Positions 7,975 through 17,131 of a stretch of 43,683 nucleotides of DNA are shown here, one piece after another; within the stretch, counting starts at the first letter, position 1, and every line of letters starts with the position of its first letter. The notes under the pieces are model-generated. The model did no database searches. It saw only the letters and a program-made list of their open reading frames with translations, and had not been told where the DNA came from. This stretch comes from Gammaproteobacteria bacterium (GTDB taxonomy: Bacteria > Pseudomonadota > Gammaproteobacteria > Nevskiales > Nevskiaceae): contig JAGWMX010000012.1 in NCBI GenBank assembly GCA_028871525.1, forward strand, positions 1 through 43,683, read 5' to 3'. The translations under genes were made by a program, and so were the position numbers.

Positions 7975-10242
7975 ATGCTTGCAACGTTGATGCGCTGGAT
8001 GAAAGCCAACAAGCTGCTGCCGCAGATTTCCGACACCGAGCGGCAGGCGCTGGAAGCCGGCACGGTGTGGATCGACGGCGAGTTCTTCCGCGGCACTCCG
8101 GACTTCGGGAAAATCCTGGCCGAAAACTATAACCGGCTGTCGGCCGAAGAACAGGCCTTCATCGACGGACCGGTGGAGCGGTTGTGCCAGATGCTCGACG
8201 CCTACCCGATCCGCCAGACACGCCGGATGCCGCCGGAGGTGCTGGAGTTCATCAAGCAACAGGGCTTCATGGGCCTGCTGATCCCGAAAGAGTACGGCGG
8301 CAAGCAGTTCTCATGGCTGGCGATCAGCACCATCATGGCCAAGATCGGTCCGGTGTCAGCCACCGCGGGCACCTTCGTCGTGATCCCGAACTCGCTGGGC
8401 GCTGCCGAGCTGATCAAGCATTACGGCACCGACGCGCAGAAGAAACATTATCTGCCGAAACTGGCGCGCGGCGAATACGTCCCCTGTTTCGGCCTGACCG
8501 AACCCACCGCCGGCTCCGATGCCGCCAGTATCGAAGCCGAGGGCCGGGTGTTCCGGGGCGAAGACGGAACGCTCAAGCTCAAGCTCAACTTCCGCAAGCG
8601 CTATATCACGCTGGCGCCGGCCGCCAACCTGGTGACGTTGGCCTGCAAGCTGCACGATCCGGAAAACCTGATCGGCAAGGGCGAGGCCCCCGGCATCACC
8701 TGCGTGCTGATTCACGAGGGCACGCCGGGCTTTTCCCACGGCGGCCACCACGAACCGATCGGCGACCCGTTCTACAACGGACCGCTGTACGGCAAGGACG
8801 TGGTGGTGCCGGTGGACAACGTCATCGGCGGTCCGAAAATGGCCGGCGAGGGCTGGCGCATGCTGATGGAGCAGCTCGCCGGCGGGCGCATGGTGTCCCT
8901 GCCGGCCGGCGCGGTCGGCGGTGCCAAGGCAGTAGCGGCGGTCACCGGCGCCTATTCGATGGTGCGCGAGCAGTTCGGAATCCCGATCGGCCTCATGGAG
9001 GGCGTCGAGGACAAGGTCGGCAAGATCGCCGCGTTGACTTACATGCTCGACGGCGCGCGCATCTTCACCTGCTCGGCGGTCGACGCCGGACAGGCGCCGC
9101 CGGTGGTATCGGCGGTGATGAAGGCCTACACCACCACCATCAGCCAGCAGTTGCTGAGCGACGGCATGGATGTATTTTCCGGCGCCGGCGTCATGCAGGG
9201 ACCCAATAACATTCTGGGCTACGGCTACCAAAGCGCGCCAGTCGGCATCACCGTCGAAGGCGCCAACATCCTCACCCGCACCTTGATGATCTTCGGCCAG
9301 GGCGCCACCCGCTGCCACCCGTACGCGCTGCAGATCGTGCGCGCGGTCGAAGCCGGCGACGCCGCTGCATTTCGCGCCGGCCTGCTCGGCTGGTCCGGTC
9401 ATTTCCTGACCAACCTCGGCCGTGCCGCGGTGCGCTACCTGACCCGTGGCTGGAGCGCCGGATCGCCGGTGACCGGTCCGACGGCCGGTTACTACCGCCG
9501 CCTGGCCTGGGCGGCGACCCGCTTCGCGGTACTAACCGATCTGGCGATGCTCGCCATCGGCGGCAAACTCAAGGTGCGCGGCAGGCTGACCGGTCGTTAC
9601 GCCGACGTTCTGGCCTGGTCGATCCTGGCCACGGGCGGTCTGCGCCGCTACGAGGCCGAAGGCCGGAAAGCCGAGGATCTGCCACTGCTGCAATACTCGG
9701 TCGAATACGCTCTGGCCGAGATCCAGCGCGCTTTCGAAGGCATCTACGCCAACTTCGACGCGCCGGTGCTCGGCCTGTATCTGCGCACGCTGGGTTCCGC
9801 GCTGCTGCGCCTGAACCCGGTCAGCAGACTCCCATCCGATCGTCTAAGCCACGCCGCCGCCGGCGCGATTCAGTCGCTGTCCGACCAATATCGGCGGCTG
9901 ACCGCCAACGTTTTCGCGCCGGCCGAGGACCGGCCCGCCGCCGGGCGACTGCTCAAGGCGTTCCGGCTGGTGACCGAAGCCGCACCGGCGCTGGCCAAGA
10001 TCCACGCCGCGCAGCACGCCGGCAAGCTGCCACCCGGCCATGCCGCGGAGTTCGCCGAGGCCGCATCCGCGGCCGGCGTCATCAGCGCCGGCGAACTGGC
10101 GACGATCCGCGACGCCGAGACGGCCAAGCTGCAGGCGATCGAGGTCGACGAGTTCACGCCGGCGCAGTATTTCAGGGACTCCCGACCGGAGGATGTCGCA
10201 GGACCCGACCAACGCTCGATCAAGCGCGCGGTCAACCAGTAG
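7975..10242 (+). CDS. fadE: Acyl-CoA dehydrogenase, FadE type
   Basis: The 755-residue flavoenzyme introduces the trans-2 double bond in acyl-CoA, the first oxidation of the cycle. The central segment has the family features: CFGLTEPTAGSDAAS in the middle domain, a dehydrogenase C-domain with GGRMVSLPAGAVGGAK, and the segment MDVFSGAGVMQGPNN. About 250 extra C-terminal residues form the helical extension of long FadE-type enzymes, absent from short mitochondrial-type dehydrogenases. CGGAGG precedes the ATG at 7975. The 118-bp gap after fadB holds no gene. Electrons would pass to electron-transfer flavoprotein, which is not encoded here. Confidence 0.92.
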   Translation: MLATLMRWMKANKLLPQISDTERQALEAGTVWIDGEFFRGTPDFGKILAENYNRLSAEEQAFIDGPVERLCQMLDAYPIRQTRRMPPEVLEFIKQQGFMGLLIPKEYGGKQFSWLAISTIMAKIGPVSATAGTFVVIPNSLGAAELIKHYGTDAQKKHYLPKLARGEYVPCFGLTEPTAGSDAASIEAEGRVFRGEDGTLKLKLNFRKRYITLAPAANLVTLACKLHDPENLIGKGEAPGITCVLIHEGTPGFSHGGHHEPIGDPFYNGPLYGKDVVVPVDNVIGGPKMAGEGWRMLMEQLAGGRMVSLPAGAVGGAKAVAAVTGAYSMVREQFGIPIGLMEGVEDKVGKIAALTYMLDGARIFTCSAVDAGQAPPVVSAVMKAYTTTISQQLLSDGMDVFSGAGVMQGPNNILGYGYQSAPVGITVEGANILTRTLMIFGQGATRCHPYALQIVRAVEAGDAAAFRAGLLGWSGHFLTNLGRAAVRYLTRGWSAGSPVTGPTAGYYRRLAWAATRFAVLTDLAMLAIGGKLKVRGRLTGRYADVLAWSILATGGLRRYEAEGRKAEDLPLLQYSVEYALAEIQRAFEGIYANFDAPVLGLYLRTLGSALLRLNPVSRLPSDRLSHAAAGAIQSLSDQYRRLTANVFAPAEDRPAAGRLLKAFRLVTEAAPALAKIHAAQHAGKLPPGHAAEFAEAASAAGVISAGELATIRDAETAKLQAIEVDEFTPAQYFRDSRPEDVAGPDQRSIKRAVNQ

Positions 10243-10285
10243 TCCGCCGATCCGCACGGGAAACGGCTAAAGCACGGAGCCGACC

Positions 10286-11434
10286 CTGAACCCTCTGCTG
10301 TCCGGCCTGCGCGTACTGGACCTGACACGCCTGCTGCCCGGACCGTTCTGTACGCTGTACCTGGCGCAGATGGGCGCCACGGTGATCAAGATCGAGGCGC
10401 CCGGCGGCGGCGACTATGCGCGCGCGCTGTCGCCGGAGCTGTTTGCGCTGATCAACCGCGGCAAGCAAAGCCTGGCGCTGGATCTGCGCAAACCTGCAGG
10501 CGCAGGGGTACTGCGCCGGCTCGCACACGATGCCGACGTGCTGATTGAATCGTTCCGCCCCGGCGTGATGGACAAGCTCGGCTGCGGCTATGCGGCTCTG
10601 CGAGGCGAGAACCCGCGGCTGGTGTACGCCGCGTTGACCGGCTACGGCCAGACCGGGCCGTGGAAGGACCGCGCCGGACACGATCTCAACTACTGCGGCT
10701 ACGCCGGCGTACTGGATCAGACCGGCACCGCCGCAGGACCGCCGGCGCAGTGCGGATTCCAGATCGCCGACCTGGCCGGTGGCGCGCTGACCTGCGCCAT
10801 CGGAATACTCGCCGCGGTGATCGGCGCACGCGCCAGCGGGCACGGCTGCCTGGTGGACGCGGCGATGCTCGACGGCACGCTGGCGCTGCAGGCGGTAACG
10901 CTGGCGCATTCGACCGCATTCGGCGTCGATCCGCAGCGCGGGCACGACCTGTTGACCGGCGGACTGCCGAGTTATGCGGTCTACCGCTGCGCCGACGGCA
11001 AATATCTGGCGCTGGGCGCCCTGGAGCCGAAATTCTGGGCCAACTTCTGCCGCGCCGCCGGCCGCCCCGAACTGGCGCGCAAAACGCCGCAGCCCGGCCC
11101 GGCGGGCGAACCGCTGCGCGCCGAACTCGCGGCGCTTGTCGCCGGCAAGACGCGCGACCAGTGGGAGACGCTGCTGGCCGACGCCGATGCCTGCGCCTCG
11201 GCGGTATTGACGCCGGTCGAGGCGCTGCATGGAGATCAGATACATGCGCGCGGGCTGGTGCAGGAAATCGCCGGGAAACCGGCCTTCGGTCTGCCGCTGC
11301 GCTTCGAACACGCCGCAACGGCGGCGACAGCACCGGCGGCGAAATTAGGCGCCGATACCGACGCGGTGCTGGCTGCCGCCGGCTACAGCGCCGAACAGCG
11401 CCGGCGGTTGCGCGACGAGGGCGTGATCACCTGA
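10286..11434 (+). CDS. CaiB/BaiF-family CoA-transferase (apparent CTG start)
   Basis: The protein is a family III CoA-transferase that moves CoA between carboxylic acids; the 2-methylacyl-CoA racemases belong to the same fold. The conserved N-terminus, LSGLRVLDLTRLLPGPF, lies upstream of the first ATG in frame (10370). Between the preceding in-frame TAA (10268) and this segment there is no ATG, GTG or TTG. A CTG at 10286 stands 6 bases after CGGAG (10275-10279) and is the likely start, giving 382 residues. The catalytic Asp is Asp133 in AGHDLNY. Starting at 10370 would delete the first strand-helix of the fold. It follows fadE, so activation or racemisation of branched acyl groups is possible. 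Confidence 0.85.
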   Translation: MNPLLSGLRVLDLTRLLPGPFCTLYLAQMGATVIKIEAPGGGDYARALSPELFALINRGKQSLALDLRKPAGAGVLRRLAHDADVLIESFRPGVMDKLGCGYAALRGENPRLVYAALTGYGQTGPWKDRAGHDLNYCGYAGVLDQTGTAAGPPAQCGFQIADLAGGALTCAIGILAAVIGARASGHGCLVDAAMLDGTLALQAVTLAHSTAFGVDPQRGHDLLTGGLPSYAVYRCADGKYLALGALEPKFWANFCRAAGRPELARKTPQPGPAGEPLRAELAALVAGKTRDQWETLLADADACASAVLTPVEALHGDQIHARGLVQEIAGKPAFGLPLRFEHAATAATAPAAKLGADTDAVLAAAGYSAEQRRRLRDEGVIT

Positions 11435-11557
11435 GAGCTATTGATCCGGCAACACGATGTTTGAACAACGCCCTGCTGCAATCGATAGCGCCTGCGGTCG
11501 ATGACGCTCCGATGTCGCCGGATGGCCAATAATCAACAGCAAAAATCATGCTCTGCG

Positions 11558-11649
11558 TTATTGAAGCGGCCATTGGGCAGCGCGATTCACGCACCGCGCT
11601 GGCGGCAAGTCCTGCACGGCGTTCAAACGGTTGATGGCCGCTTCAATAA
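11558..11649. repeat. Perfect 16-bp inverted repeat enclosing 60 bp
   Basis: TTATTGAAGCGGCCAT at 11558-11573 is exactly complemented by 11634-11649. The right arm contains the stop codon of the pseudokinase gene. Inside is a smaller GCGCG/CGCGC hairpin, so the whole can fold as a branched structure. It lies between the convergent CoA-transferase and pseudokinase genes. It could be a bidirectional terminator or a short mobile palindrome; only one copy is seen here. Confidence 0.6.
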
Positions 11650-13202
11650 AAGCGCATGCGATGGGCGCAGGAGTCCGGCGTGATCTCGAACTGCTGCTGC
11701 GAACCGTCGGGCAACCGCACCGGCGGCAGGCGGATCGCGCCGCTTGACAGCTTGAGCGCACCGGGCACCTGCAGCGCGTTATCGTAGATCAGGTTGTTGT
11801 CGACCGACAGCCTGGGCGCAGGTAGCGAGCAGTTCTTGTTGGCCCGGGCGACGACTTCGGCGACGTGCCTGGCCTCGGCGGCGGCGCGTTCGGCGGCTTC
11901 CTGCTGTTTCTTCGCCTGCGCCTCGGCCGCCTGCTGCTGCGCCCGCTGCAAAGCCTCCTGAGCGGCCGCCTCGGCCTCCTGTTGCGCCTTGAGTCGTTGC
12001 GCCTGCAGTTGCTGCTGCAGCTTCTGCACCTCGGCTTCCAGTTGTGCGCGCTGCGCATCCAGCGCCTGCTGCTTTTTGAGCAGTTCGATCGCCAGTTGAT
12101 CGAGCCCCACCTGCGCGGTGGCGATCGGTGGCACGGCTGCCACCGTCGGCCGGGACACCGTGGAGCCCGAGGCGCTGGCCGCCGGCGACACCGCCGCCTC
12201 GGGCTGCGGGTGCCGCGGCCACCACAGGACGGCGGCGATCGCAGCCACCACGGCGGCCAGGCCGGCCGCCGCCAGCATGGGGCCACGGCGACGAAGCGCC
12301 GGCGCGGCGGGCGACGCCGAAGCTGGCGGCGCGACGATGGCATCCGCTGGCGCGCCGAGAGCGGTCAGCAACGTCGTCAGTTGCGGACGCTTGGCCGATT
12401 CCAGCTCCAGCCCCGCATCGACCGCGGCGGCCAGCGCCTCCGGGCAGCGCCCATCGCTGGCCTGCGCCAGCGGCGTCAGTGCGCCGCCGGCGCGCTGCGC
12501 GCTGGCGGGTATTGCGTGACCGCTGACGGCGCGATGGAGCATCGCCGCCAGCGCGTAAATATCGGTCGCGGGCCCGACAGCGGCACCGGCCTGCACCTGC
12601 TCGGGCGCCAGATAGGGCGGGGTGCCAGTGGTCATCAGCAACCCCGACTGCAGCCGCAGCGGTGCGCGCAGGCTGCCGAGAGTCGCCAGGCAGGCGCTGC
12701 CGTCGGCGCGCAGCCGCAGCCGCCCGGGATTCAGATCCAGCGGTGCCAGCCCGGCCGCGTGCAACAACCCCACCGCTTCGAGCAGCGGCACGAACAACGG
12801 CTGCAGCCGTGTCGGCTCCACCGCCCCGACGCGCTGCAGCAACTGATCCAGAGTCTCGCCCGGCAACAGCTCGGTCAGCACGTAAGCGGTGGCATTGGCC
12901 TCGAACACCTGGAAAACCTGGGAAAATCCGGGATGCCGGATGCGGGCGGCGGCTTGCCAACGATCCATAAACGAGCGCAACCACCAACGCATCGCGCCGC
13001 GATCTTCGGCATCGCGTGGCTGTGGCTGCACGCCATCACGCAGTGACCACTGCGTCGGCAGAAATTCCTTCAGCCGGCGCGGAGTGCCGTCGACGTGGAC
13101 TAGATAGTCGGTATCGTACGGCCCGACTTCGAGAATTTTTTCGATCACCAGGCCGGCGACCTCAGTGCCGACCGGCAATGCCAGTTCCGCCGCCATGCTC
13201 AT
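11643..13202 (-). CDS. Membrane-anchored Ser/Thr kinase-like protein, probable pseudokinase
   Basis: The 519 residues read as a cytoplasmic protein-kinase-like domain (about 15-285), one transmembrane helix (308-328) and an extracytoplasmic Gln/Ala-rich coiled coil (366-455), ending in a small Cys-containing domain. The kinase fold is supported by the Lys of strand 3 (Lys45 in RRLKEFLP) and the activation-segment motif PPYLAPEQV. Catalytic motifs are degenerate: HRD is PLD (Asp156 kept), the following Lys is Asn158, the Mg-binding Asn is Arg161, and DFG is TLG (Asp replaced by Thr174). It therefore likely senses or scaffolds and does not phosphorylate. It is opposite in strand to the surrounding fatty-acid genes. 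An ATG two codons in (13196) is an alternative start. Confidence 0.8.
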   Translation of the reverse strand: MSMAAELALPVGTEVAGLVIEKILEVGPYDTDYLVHVDGTPRRLKEFLPTQWSLRDGVQPQPRDAEDRGAMRWWLRSFMDRWQAAARIRHPGFSQVFQVFEANATAYVLTELLPGETLDQLLQRVGAVEPTRLQPLFVPLLEAVGLLHAAGLAPLDLNPGRLRLRADGSACLATLGSLRAPLRLQSGLLMTTGTPPYLAPEQVQAGAAVGPATDIYALAAMLHRAVSGHAIPASAQRAGGALTPLAQASDGRCPEALAAAVDAGLELESAKRPQLTTLLTALGAPADAIVAPPASASPAAPALRRRGPMLAAAGLAAVVAAIAAVLWWPRHPQPEAAVSPAASASGSTVSRPTVAAVPPIATAQVGLDQLAIELLKKQQALDAQRAQLEAEVQKLQQQLQAQRLKAQQEAEAAAQEALQRAQQQAAEAQAKKQQEAAERAAAEARHVAEVVARANKNCSLPAPRLSVDNNLIYDNALQVPGALKLSSGAIRLPPVRLPDGSQQQFEITPDSCAHRMRFY

Positions 13203-13463
13203 CCCCCCATCAGCTCTTCTTCAAGTCCATCCAACGTCCGTGCCAGCGGTCGCCTTTCAGCCAGCGGGGCACACAAGCAACGCAGCCAAAGGCCCGGTTT
13301 CCCCGCATCCACGCTCCCCTTATCCGCAGCTTTCGCCACGCTTGTCAAGCATAGGCGATCTGCGCGCATCCGTGGGCTTTTCAGCTACGATGAGGGCCCG
13401 CCGGCCGGTGGGGTCGCCTCGCCGCGACCGCAACTATAGAGACATTCGGGGAGAATCCACTCG

Positions 13464-15119
13464 ATGAGCCAGCACCATGACCCGATCCAGATGCTGATGC
13501 GCTGGGCGCGGGAAAAGGGCGACACGCCATATTTGCATCAGCCGACCGCCGCCGGCGTACGCGTCTTCACCTGGAGCGAGGTCGCCGCTGAAGTGCGCCG
13601 GGTCGCCGGCGCGCTGCGACGCCTGCAACTGCCGGCCGGCAGCCGCATCGCGCTCTCCGGTTTGAACACCGCGCACTGGTTCATCGCCGATCTGGCCGTC
13701 ACCATGGCCGGCCACGTCAGCGTCGGGCTGTATCCGAAGCAGGCCGGCGAGGCGGTGCGCTACATCTTCGAGCACAGCGGGGCTCGCGCGGTATTCGTCG
13801 GGCCGATGCCGGATGCCGGGCAGTTCCTCGCGGCGGTTCCGCAGGGGGTGTTGAAAATCGCCATGCCTTATCCGGGAGTCGGCGGCTGCGACCGCAGTTG
13901 GGAGGCGCTGTGCGCCGGTGCCGAACCGATCACCGACCACACTCCGCCGCCGCCGGATCGGCTGACGACCCTGGTCTACACCTCCGGCACCACGGGCAAC
14001 CCCAAAGGCGTGATGATCACCGCCGGCAATCTGGGCTTCGTCACCCGCGGCCTGCTCAAAATCATGCCGGCGCGGCCGCAAGGTGAGGTGTTCCTGTCCT
14101 ATCTGCCGCTGGCGCACATGTTCGAGCGCGGCGCGGTGGAGATGGCCAGCCTCTACCTCGGCGCCGAGGTGTATTTCCTGGAGTCGATCGAAAAGCTCGG
14201 CGAAGCGCTGCGCCAGGTGCGGCCGACGCGGTTTTTCGCCGTGCCGCTGGTGTGGACGCGCATGCAGTCGCAGATTCTCAAGCAGGTGCCGCAGGCCAAG
14301 CTCGATCGCCTGCTCGCCATCCCGCTGGTGTCGGCACTGGTCAAGCGCAAGGTCAAAAAGCAGCTCGGCCTGGACCGCAGCTGGCTGCGGATCTCCGGCG
14401 CCGCACCGCTGCCGTTGCCGGTGCTGGAATGGTTCTCCAGGCTCGGCATCGACATCTACCAGGGTTACGGCATGACCGAGAACAGCATCTACATCTCGTG
14501 CAACCTGCCGGGCGCCAACCGGCCGGGCAGCGTCGGCCGGCCGTTCCCCGACGCGCCGACCCGCATCAGCCCCGAGGGCGAAATCCAGAACAAACATCCG
14601 GGCATCACGCCCGGCTATTACAACGATCCGAAAAAGACCCGCGAACTGTTCACCGCAGACGGCTGGCTGAAGACCGGCGACATGGGCCGGCTCGACTCGG
14701 ACGGGTATCTGTGGATCACCGGCCGCGTCAAGGAAATCTTCAAGACGCTGAAAGGCAAGTACGTGGCGCCGTCGCCGATCGAAGGCGCTTTCGCCAGCAA
14801 TACCGACATCGATCAACTGTGCTTTGTCGGCAGCGGTCTGCCACAGCCGCTGATGGTGGTCGCCCTCAATGTCGATGCGCGTGCCAAGCCGCGCGAGCAG
14901 GTCGCCGAAGGTCTGATAACAACCATGCAGGCGGTCAACGCCGAGCTTGAGCCACACGAGCAGATCGGCAAGATCGTCGTGGTCGCGGAAGCCTGGTCCA
15001 TCGACAACGGCCTGTTGACGCCGACGATGAAAGTCAAACGCAACGAGGTGGAGCGGCGCTACGCCGCTTTGCTGGCCGAGCAGGTGAAATCCCGCGAGCC
15101 GCTGGCCTGGATCGATTAG
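13464..15119 (+). CDS. Long-chain fatty-acid-CoA ligase (AMP-forming)
   Basis: The ANL-superfamily enzyme activates a fatty acid to acyl-adenylate and then acyl-CoA. The P-loop-like motif is TLVYTSGTTGNPKGVM, the second core motif is YQGYGMTENS, and the hinge region reads GWLKTGDMGRLDSDGYLWIT with GRVKEIFKTLKGKYVAP after it. At 551 residues it is near the bacterial long-chain synthetase size. The ATG at 13464 follows GGGGAG. It is the activating step for the beta-oxidation genes upstream, although the pseudokinase gene on the other strand separates them. thpR follows after 7 bases. Confidence 0.9.
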   Translation: MSQHHDPIQMLMRWAREKGDTPYLHQPTAAGVRVFTWSEVAAEVRRVAGALRRLQLPAGSRIALSGLNTAHWFIADLAVTMAGHVSVGLYPKQAGEAVRYIFEHSGARAVFVGPMPDAGQFLAAVPQGVLKIAMPYPGVGGCDRSWEALCAGAEPITDHTPPPPDRLTTLVYTSGTTGNPKGVMITAGNLGFVTRGLLKIMPARPQGEVFLSYLPLAHMFERGAVEMASLYLGAEVYFLESIEKLGEALRQVRPTRFFAVPLVWTRMQSQILKQVPQAKLDRLLAIPLVSALVKRKVKKQLGLDRSWLRISGAAPLPLPVLEWFSRLGIDIYQGYGMTENSIYISCNLPGANRPGSVGRPFPDAPTRISPEGEIQNKHPGITPGYYNDPKKTRELFTADGWLKTGDMGRLDSDGYLWITGRVKEIFKTLKGKYVAPSPIEGAFASNTDIDQLCFVGSGLPQPLMVVALNVDARAKPREQVAEGLITTMQAVNAELEPHEQIGKIVVVAEAWSIDNGLLTPTMKVKRNEVERRYAALLAEQVKSREPLAWID

Positions 15120-15126
15120 GATCCTG

Positions 15127-15651
15127 TTGCGCATCGCCAACCGTTTCATCGCGCTGCCGGTGGCAGCCGGCGACTGGTATCACCAACTGCGCGCGACGGC
15201 CCCACCGGGCGTGCGTCCGATCGACGCCGCCGACCTGCACGTCACGCTGCTGTTTCTCGGCTGCGGTCGCCGTGCATTGGCGCAGCGGACGCTGGCCCGG
15301 CTGCAGGCCGACCCGCCGCCGCAGCCGCCGGACCCGCGCCTCGGTGCGCCGGCGGTTTTCGGTGGGTCGCGGGCCTCGGCCTGTGGCTACGACCTGGACG
15401 GCGTTGCCGGCCTGATCGCCTGGCTGAACCAACACCGCACCGCGCTGCTGGCCGCCGCCGGCGCAGCAGTCGACACGCGCCCGCCGCGGCCTCACCTGAG
15501 CATCGCCCGCCCCGGCGACGTGCCGGAAGCCGATGTGCTGCAGTGGCTGGCCGGCGGTTGCGGCGAGGCAATCCGGCTGGCGGCACCGGTTCTGTATCAA
15601 AACGCACCGCCCGGCGTCCGCCCGCGCTACCGCCTCATCACCGGGCATTGA
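15127..15651 (+). CDS. thpR: RNA 2',3'-cyclic phosphodiesterase (LigT/ThpR family)
   Basis: The 174-residue 2H-superfamily protein has two His motifs, HVTLLFLG (His38, Thr40) and HLSIARPG (His123, Ser125). The second has the accepted HxS form. Such enzymes open 2',3'-cyclic phosphates on RNA and show 2'-5' ligase activity in vitro. The start is a TTG at 15127 preceded by AGGA; no ATG is available in a better place. It lies 7 bases after the acyl-CoA ligase, so it may be cotranscribed without functional link. Confidence 0.85.
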   Translation: MRIANRFIALPVAAGDWYHQLRATAPPGVRPIDAADLHVTLLFLGCGRRALAQRTLARLQADPPPQPPDPRLGAPAVFGGSRASACGYDLDGVAGLIAWLNQHRTALLAAAGAAVDTRPPRPHLSIARPGDVPEADVLQWLAGGCGEAIRLAAPVLYQNAPPGVRPRYRLITGH

Positions 15652-15765
15652 CCTCAGCGCTTCACCAGCAGCTGCGAGCCGCAGACATTGGCTCGCCCGA
15701 ATCGATGTTCGCGGTAAAACCGCAGCTGTGCGAGGTTGGTCATAGCCATGGCATGTCCGCAGGGC

Positions 15766-16170
15766 TCAGGCCGCCCGGGGGACTCCAGGTACGCCCGGCG
15801 AGCGCAGCGGGGCGCCGGGATCGCGCCAATCCTCCGGCGTTAACGGACTCAGGCCGTGACCGGCACGCGCGGCATCGCAGCGCGGGTTGCGCTCGCCGTC
15901 CTCCCACGACGGCGCGAAGCCGCGGCAAACGCTGGCACGCTGCGGATGGATCGTGCAGCGGACGGCATGACCGATGTCGCCGAGCAGCGCTACACAGCGA
16001 GGCGGCCTGCGCTCGGTACCGCGCATCACGCGCAGATGCGGCGTCAATTGCGCCGTCAACCTCACCGGCACTCCGCCGGGAGTGGCGTCGTCAGCTTCCG
16101 CCCAGTAGAACGAAGCGCGGAAGTAAGCGCAGCACGCACCGCAGGACAGGCAAGGATTCGATCGCGCCAT
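15766..16170 (-). CDS. YkgJ-family cysteine cluster protein
   Basis: The 134-residue protein begins MARSNPCLSCGACC, with Cys7, Cys10, Cys13 and Cys14. Further cysteines lie in RCVAL, CTIHP, SVCRGF and CDAAR. This spacing is that of the zinc- or iron-chelating YkgJ/UPF0153 family, whose function is not settled. AAGGTGG precedes the ATG at 16170; the frame extends further upstream, but that part looks non-coding. The gap 15652-15765 after thpR shows nothing. Confidence 0.82.
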   Translation of the reverse strand: MARSNPCLSCGACCAYFRASFYWAEADDATPGGVPVRLTAQLTPHLRVMRGTERRPPRCVALLGDIGHAVRCTIHPQRASVCRGFAPSWEDGERNPRCDAARAGHGLSPLTPEDWRDPGAPLRSPGVPGVPRAA

Positions 16171-16245
16171 CGCCACCCACCTTATGGCCGGACCCGGCCG
16201 CCGGCGCGCGAGGTTCGCCGCGGCCGGCGCCGCCGGCAAGCCCGG

Positions 16246-17067
16246 CTATTGCAGCGGCGGCAGATCTCTCGGCGCGTCGGCCAGCGGCCGGTCAGAGTAG
16301 ACGATGCGCACCGATTTGAACACTTTGCCGGTCTCCGGGTCGAGGACGTTGGAAACACCGATGTACTCGAGCAGTCGCCTGGCCTGCGGGTCGTAGATCA
16401 CGACGATCGGCTTGATGAACCAGCGCAGCACATTGCTCAGCTCGATCTTGAAACGCACCTCGGGTTTGCCGTCGAAACGGGTATCGGCCATGCGCCGCGC
16501 GCGAACGCTGTAGCTGTCGAGCTTGCCGGCGACCACCAGGGTCAATTCCAGAGTCTTGCCCGCCATCAATTCCGCCATGTGGCTGCGGAGATAGCTTTCC
16601 AGGCCGGCATCTGCAGCCATGTTCTTGTTCCGGTCCACCGTTTGGCGCTGCGGAGTCTCGTCTTTTTCGGTTTGTTTGAACAAGTAGATCTTGTCGGCGG
16701 TGATTTTGCTGATGCCCTCGTCGTATTTCGGCTTCACATCGTCGAGACGGTACCTGGGAACATATGGGCTCTTCGAGAAATCCAGAGTCTTGTGCGCCAG
16801 TTCCTGCCCGGCGGCCGCGTAGTAATCGACGGTGCCGCCGAGCCAGTGTCCGTCGGTGTCGTAGCGCTGGGCATGCACCTCGGTATAGAGGTGGCGTCCG
16901 CTGCCGGTGTCGTAGGCATAGCCGTAGTAGCGCCGAACCGTGACGCCCATCACCGTGTGGATCAGGCTGTCCATCGTCGCAGACCGGGGCGCGTCGCCCG
17001 GTGCAGCGGCGGCGGCGGCGGCGGCAATTATCGGCAGCAGATGCAAACGCAACAACCAAGCTCTCAT
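16246..17067 (-). CDS. Secreted protein of unknown function
   Basis: The 273 residues start with a signal peptide: basic MRAWLLRLH, a run of Leu and Ala, then cleavage likely near residue 22-25. The mature part is mixed alpha/beta with many aromatic residues and no enzyme motif I recognise. The C-terminal half (RFKIELSNVLRWFIKPIVVI, then DPQARRLLEYIGVSN) suggests a periplasmic beta-sheet domain. It was not assigned to a known family. It is transcribed toward the YkgJ gene, 75 bases away. Confidence 0.7.
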   Translation of the reverse strand: MRAWLLRLHLLPIIAAAAAAAAPGDAPRSATMDSLIHTVMGVTVRRYYGYAYDTGSGRHLYTEVHAQRYDTDGHWLGGTVDYYAAAGQELAHKTLDFSKSPYVPRYRLDDVKPKYDEGISKITADKIYLFKQTEKDETPQRQTVDRNKNMAADAGLESYLRSHMAELMAGKTLELTLVVAGKLDSYSVRARRMADTRFDGKPEVRFKIELSNVLRWFIKPIVVIYDPQARRLLEYIGVSNVLDPETGKVFKSVRIVYSDRPLADAPRDLPPLQ

Positions 17068-17131
17068 CCGGTGTTCCCGCGATCAAATCGATCCCGCTCA
17101 GACAGCGCACCGGCGTCGACGTTGCGCGGCT

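Noticed and set aside
6423-8096. 557-residue minus-strand frame opposite fadB
   Set aside because: Antisense shadow of a well-conserved gene; composition is His/Arg/Asp-rich with no domain.
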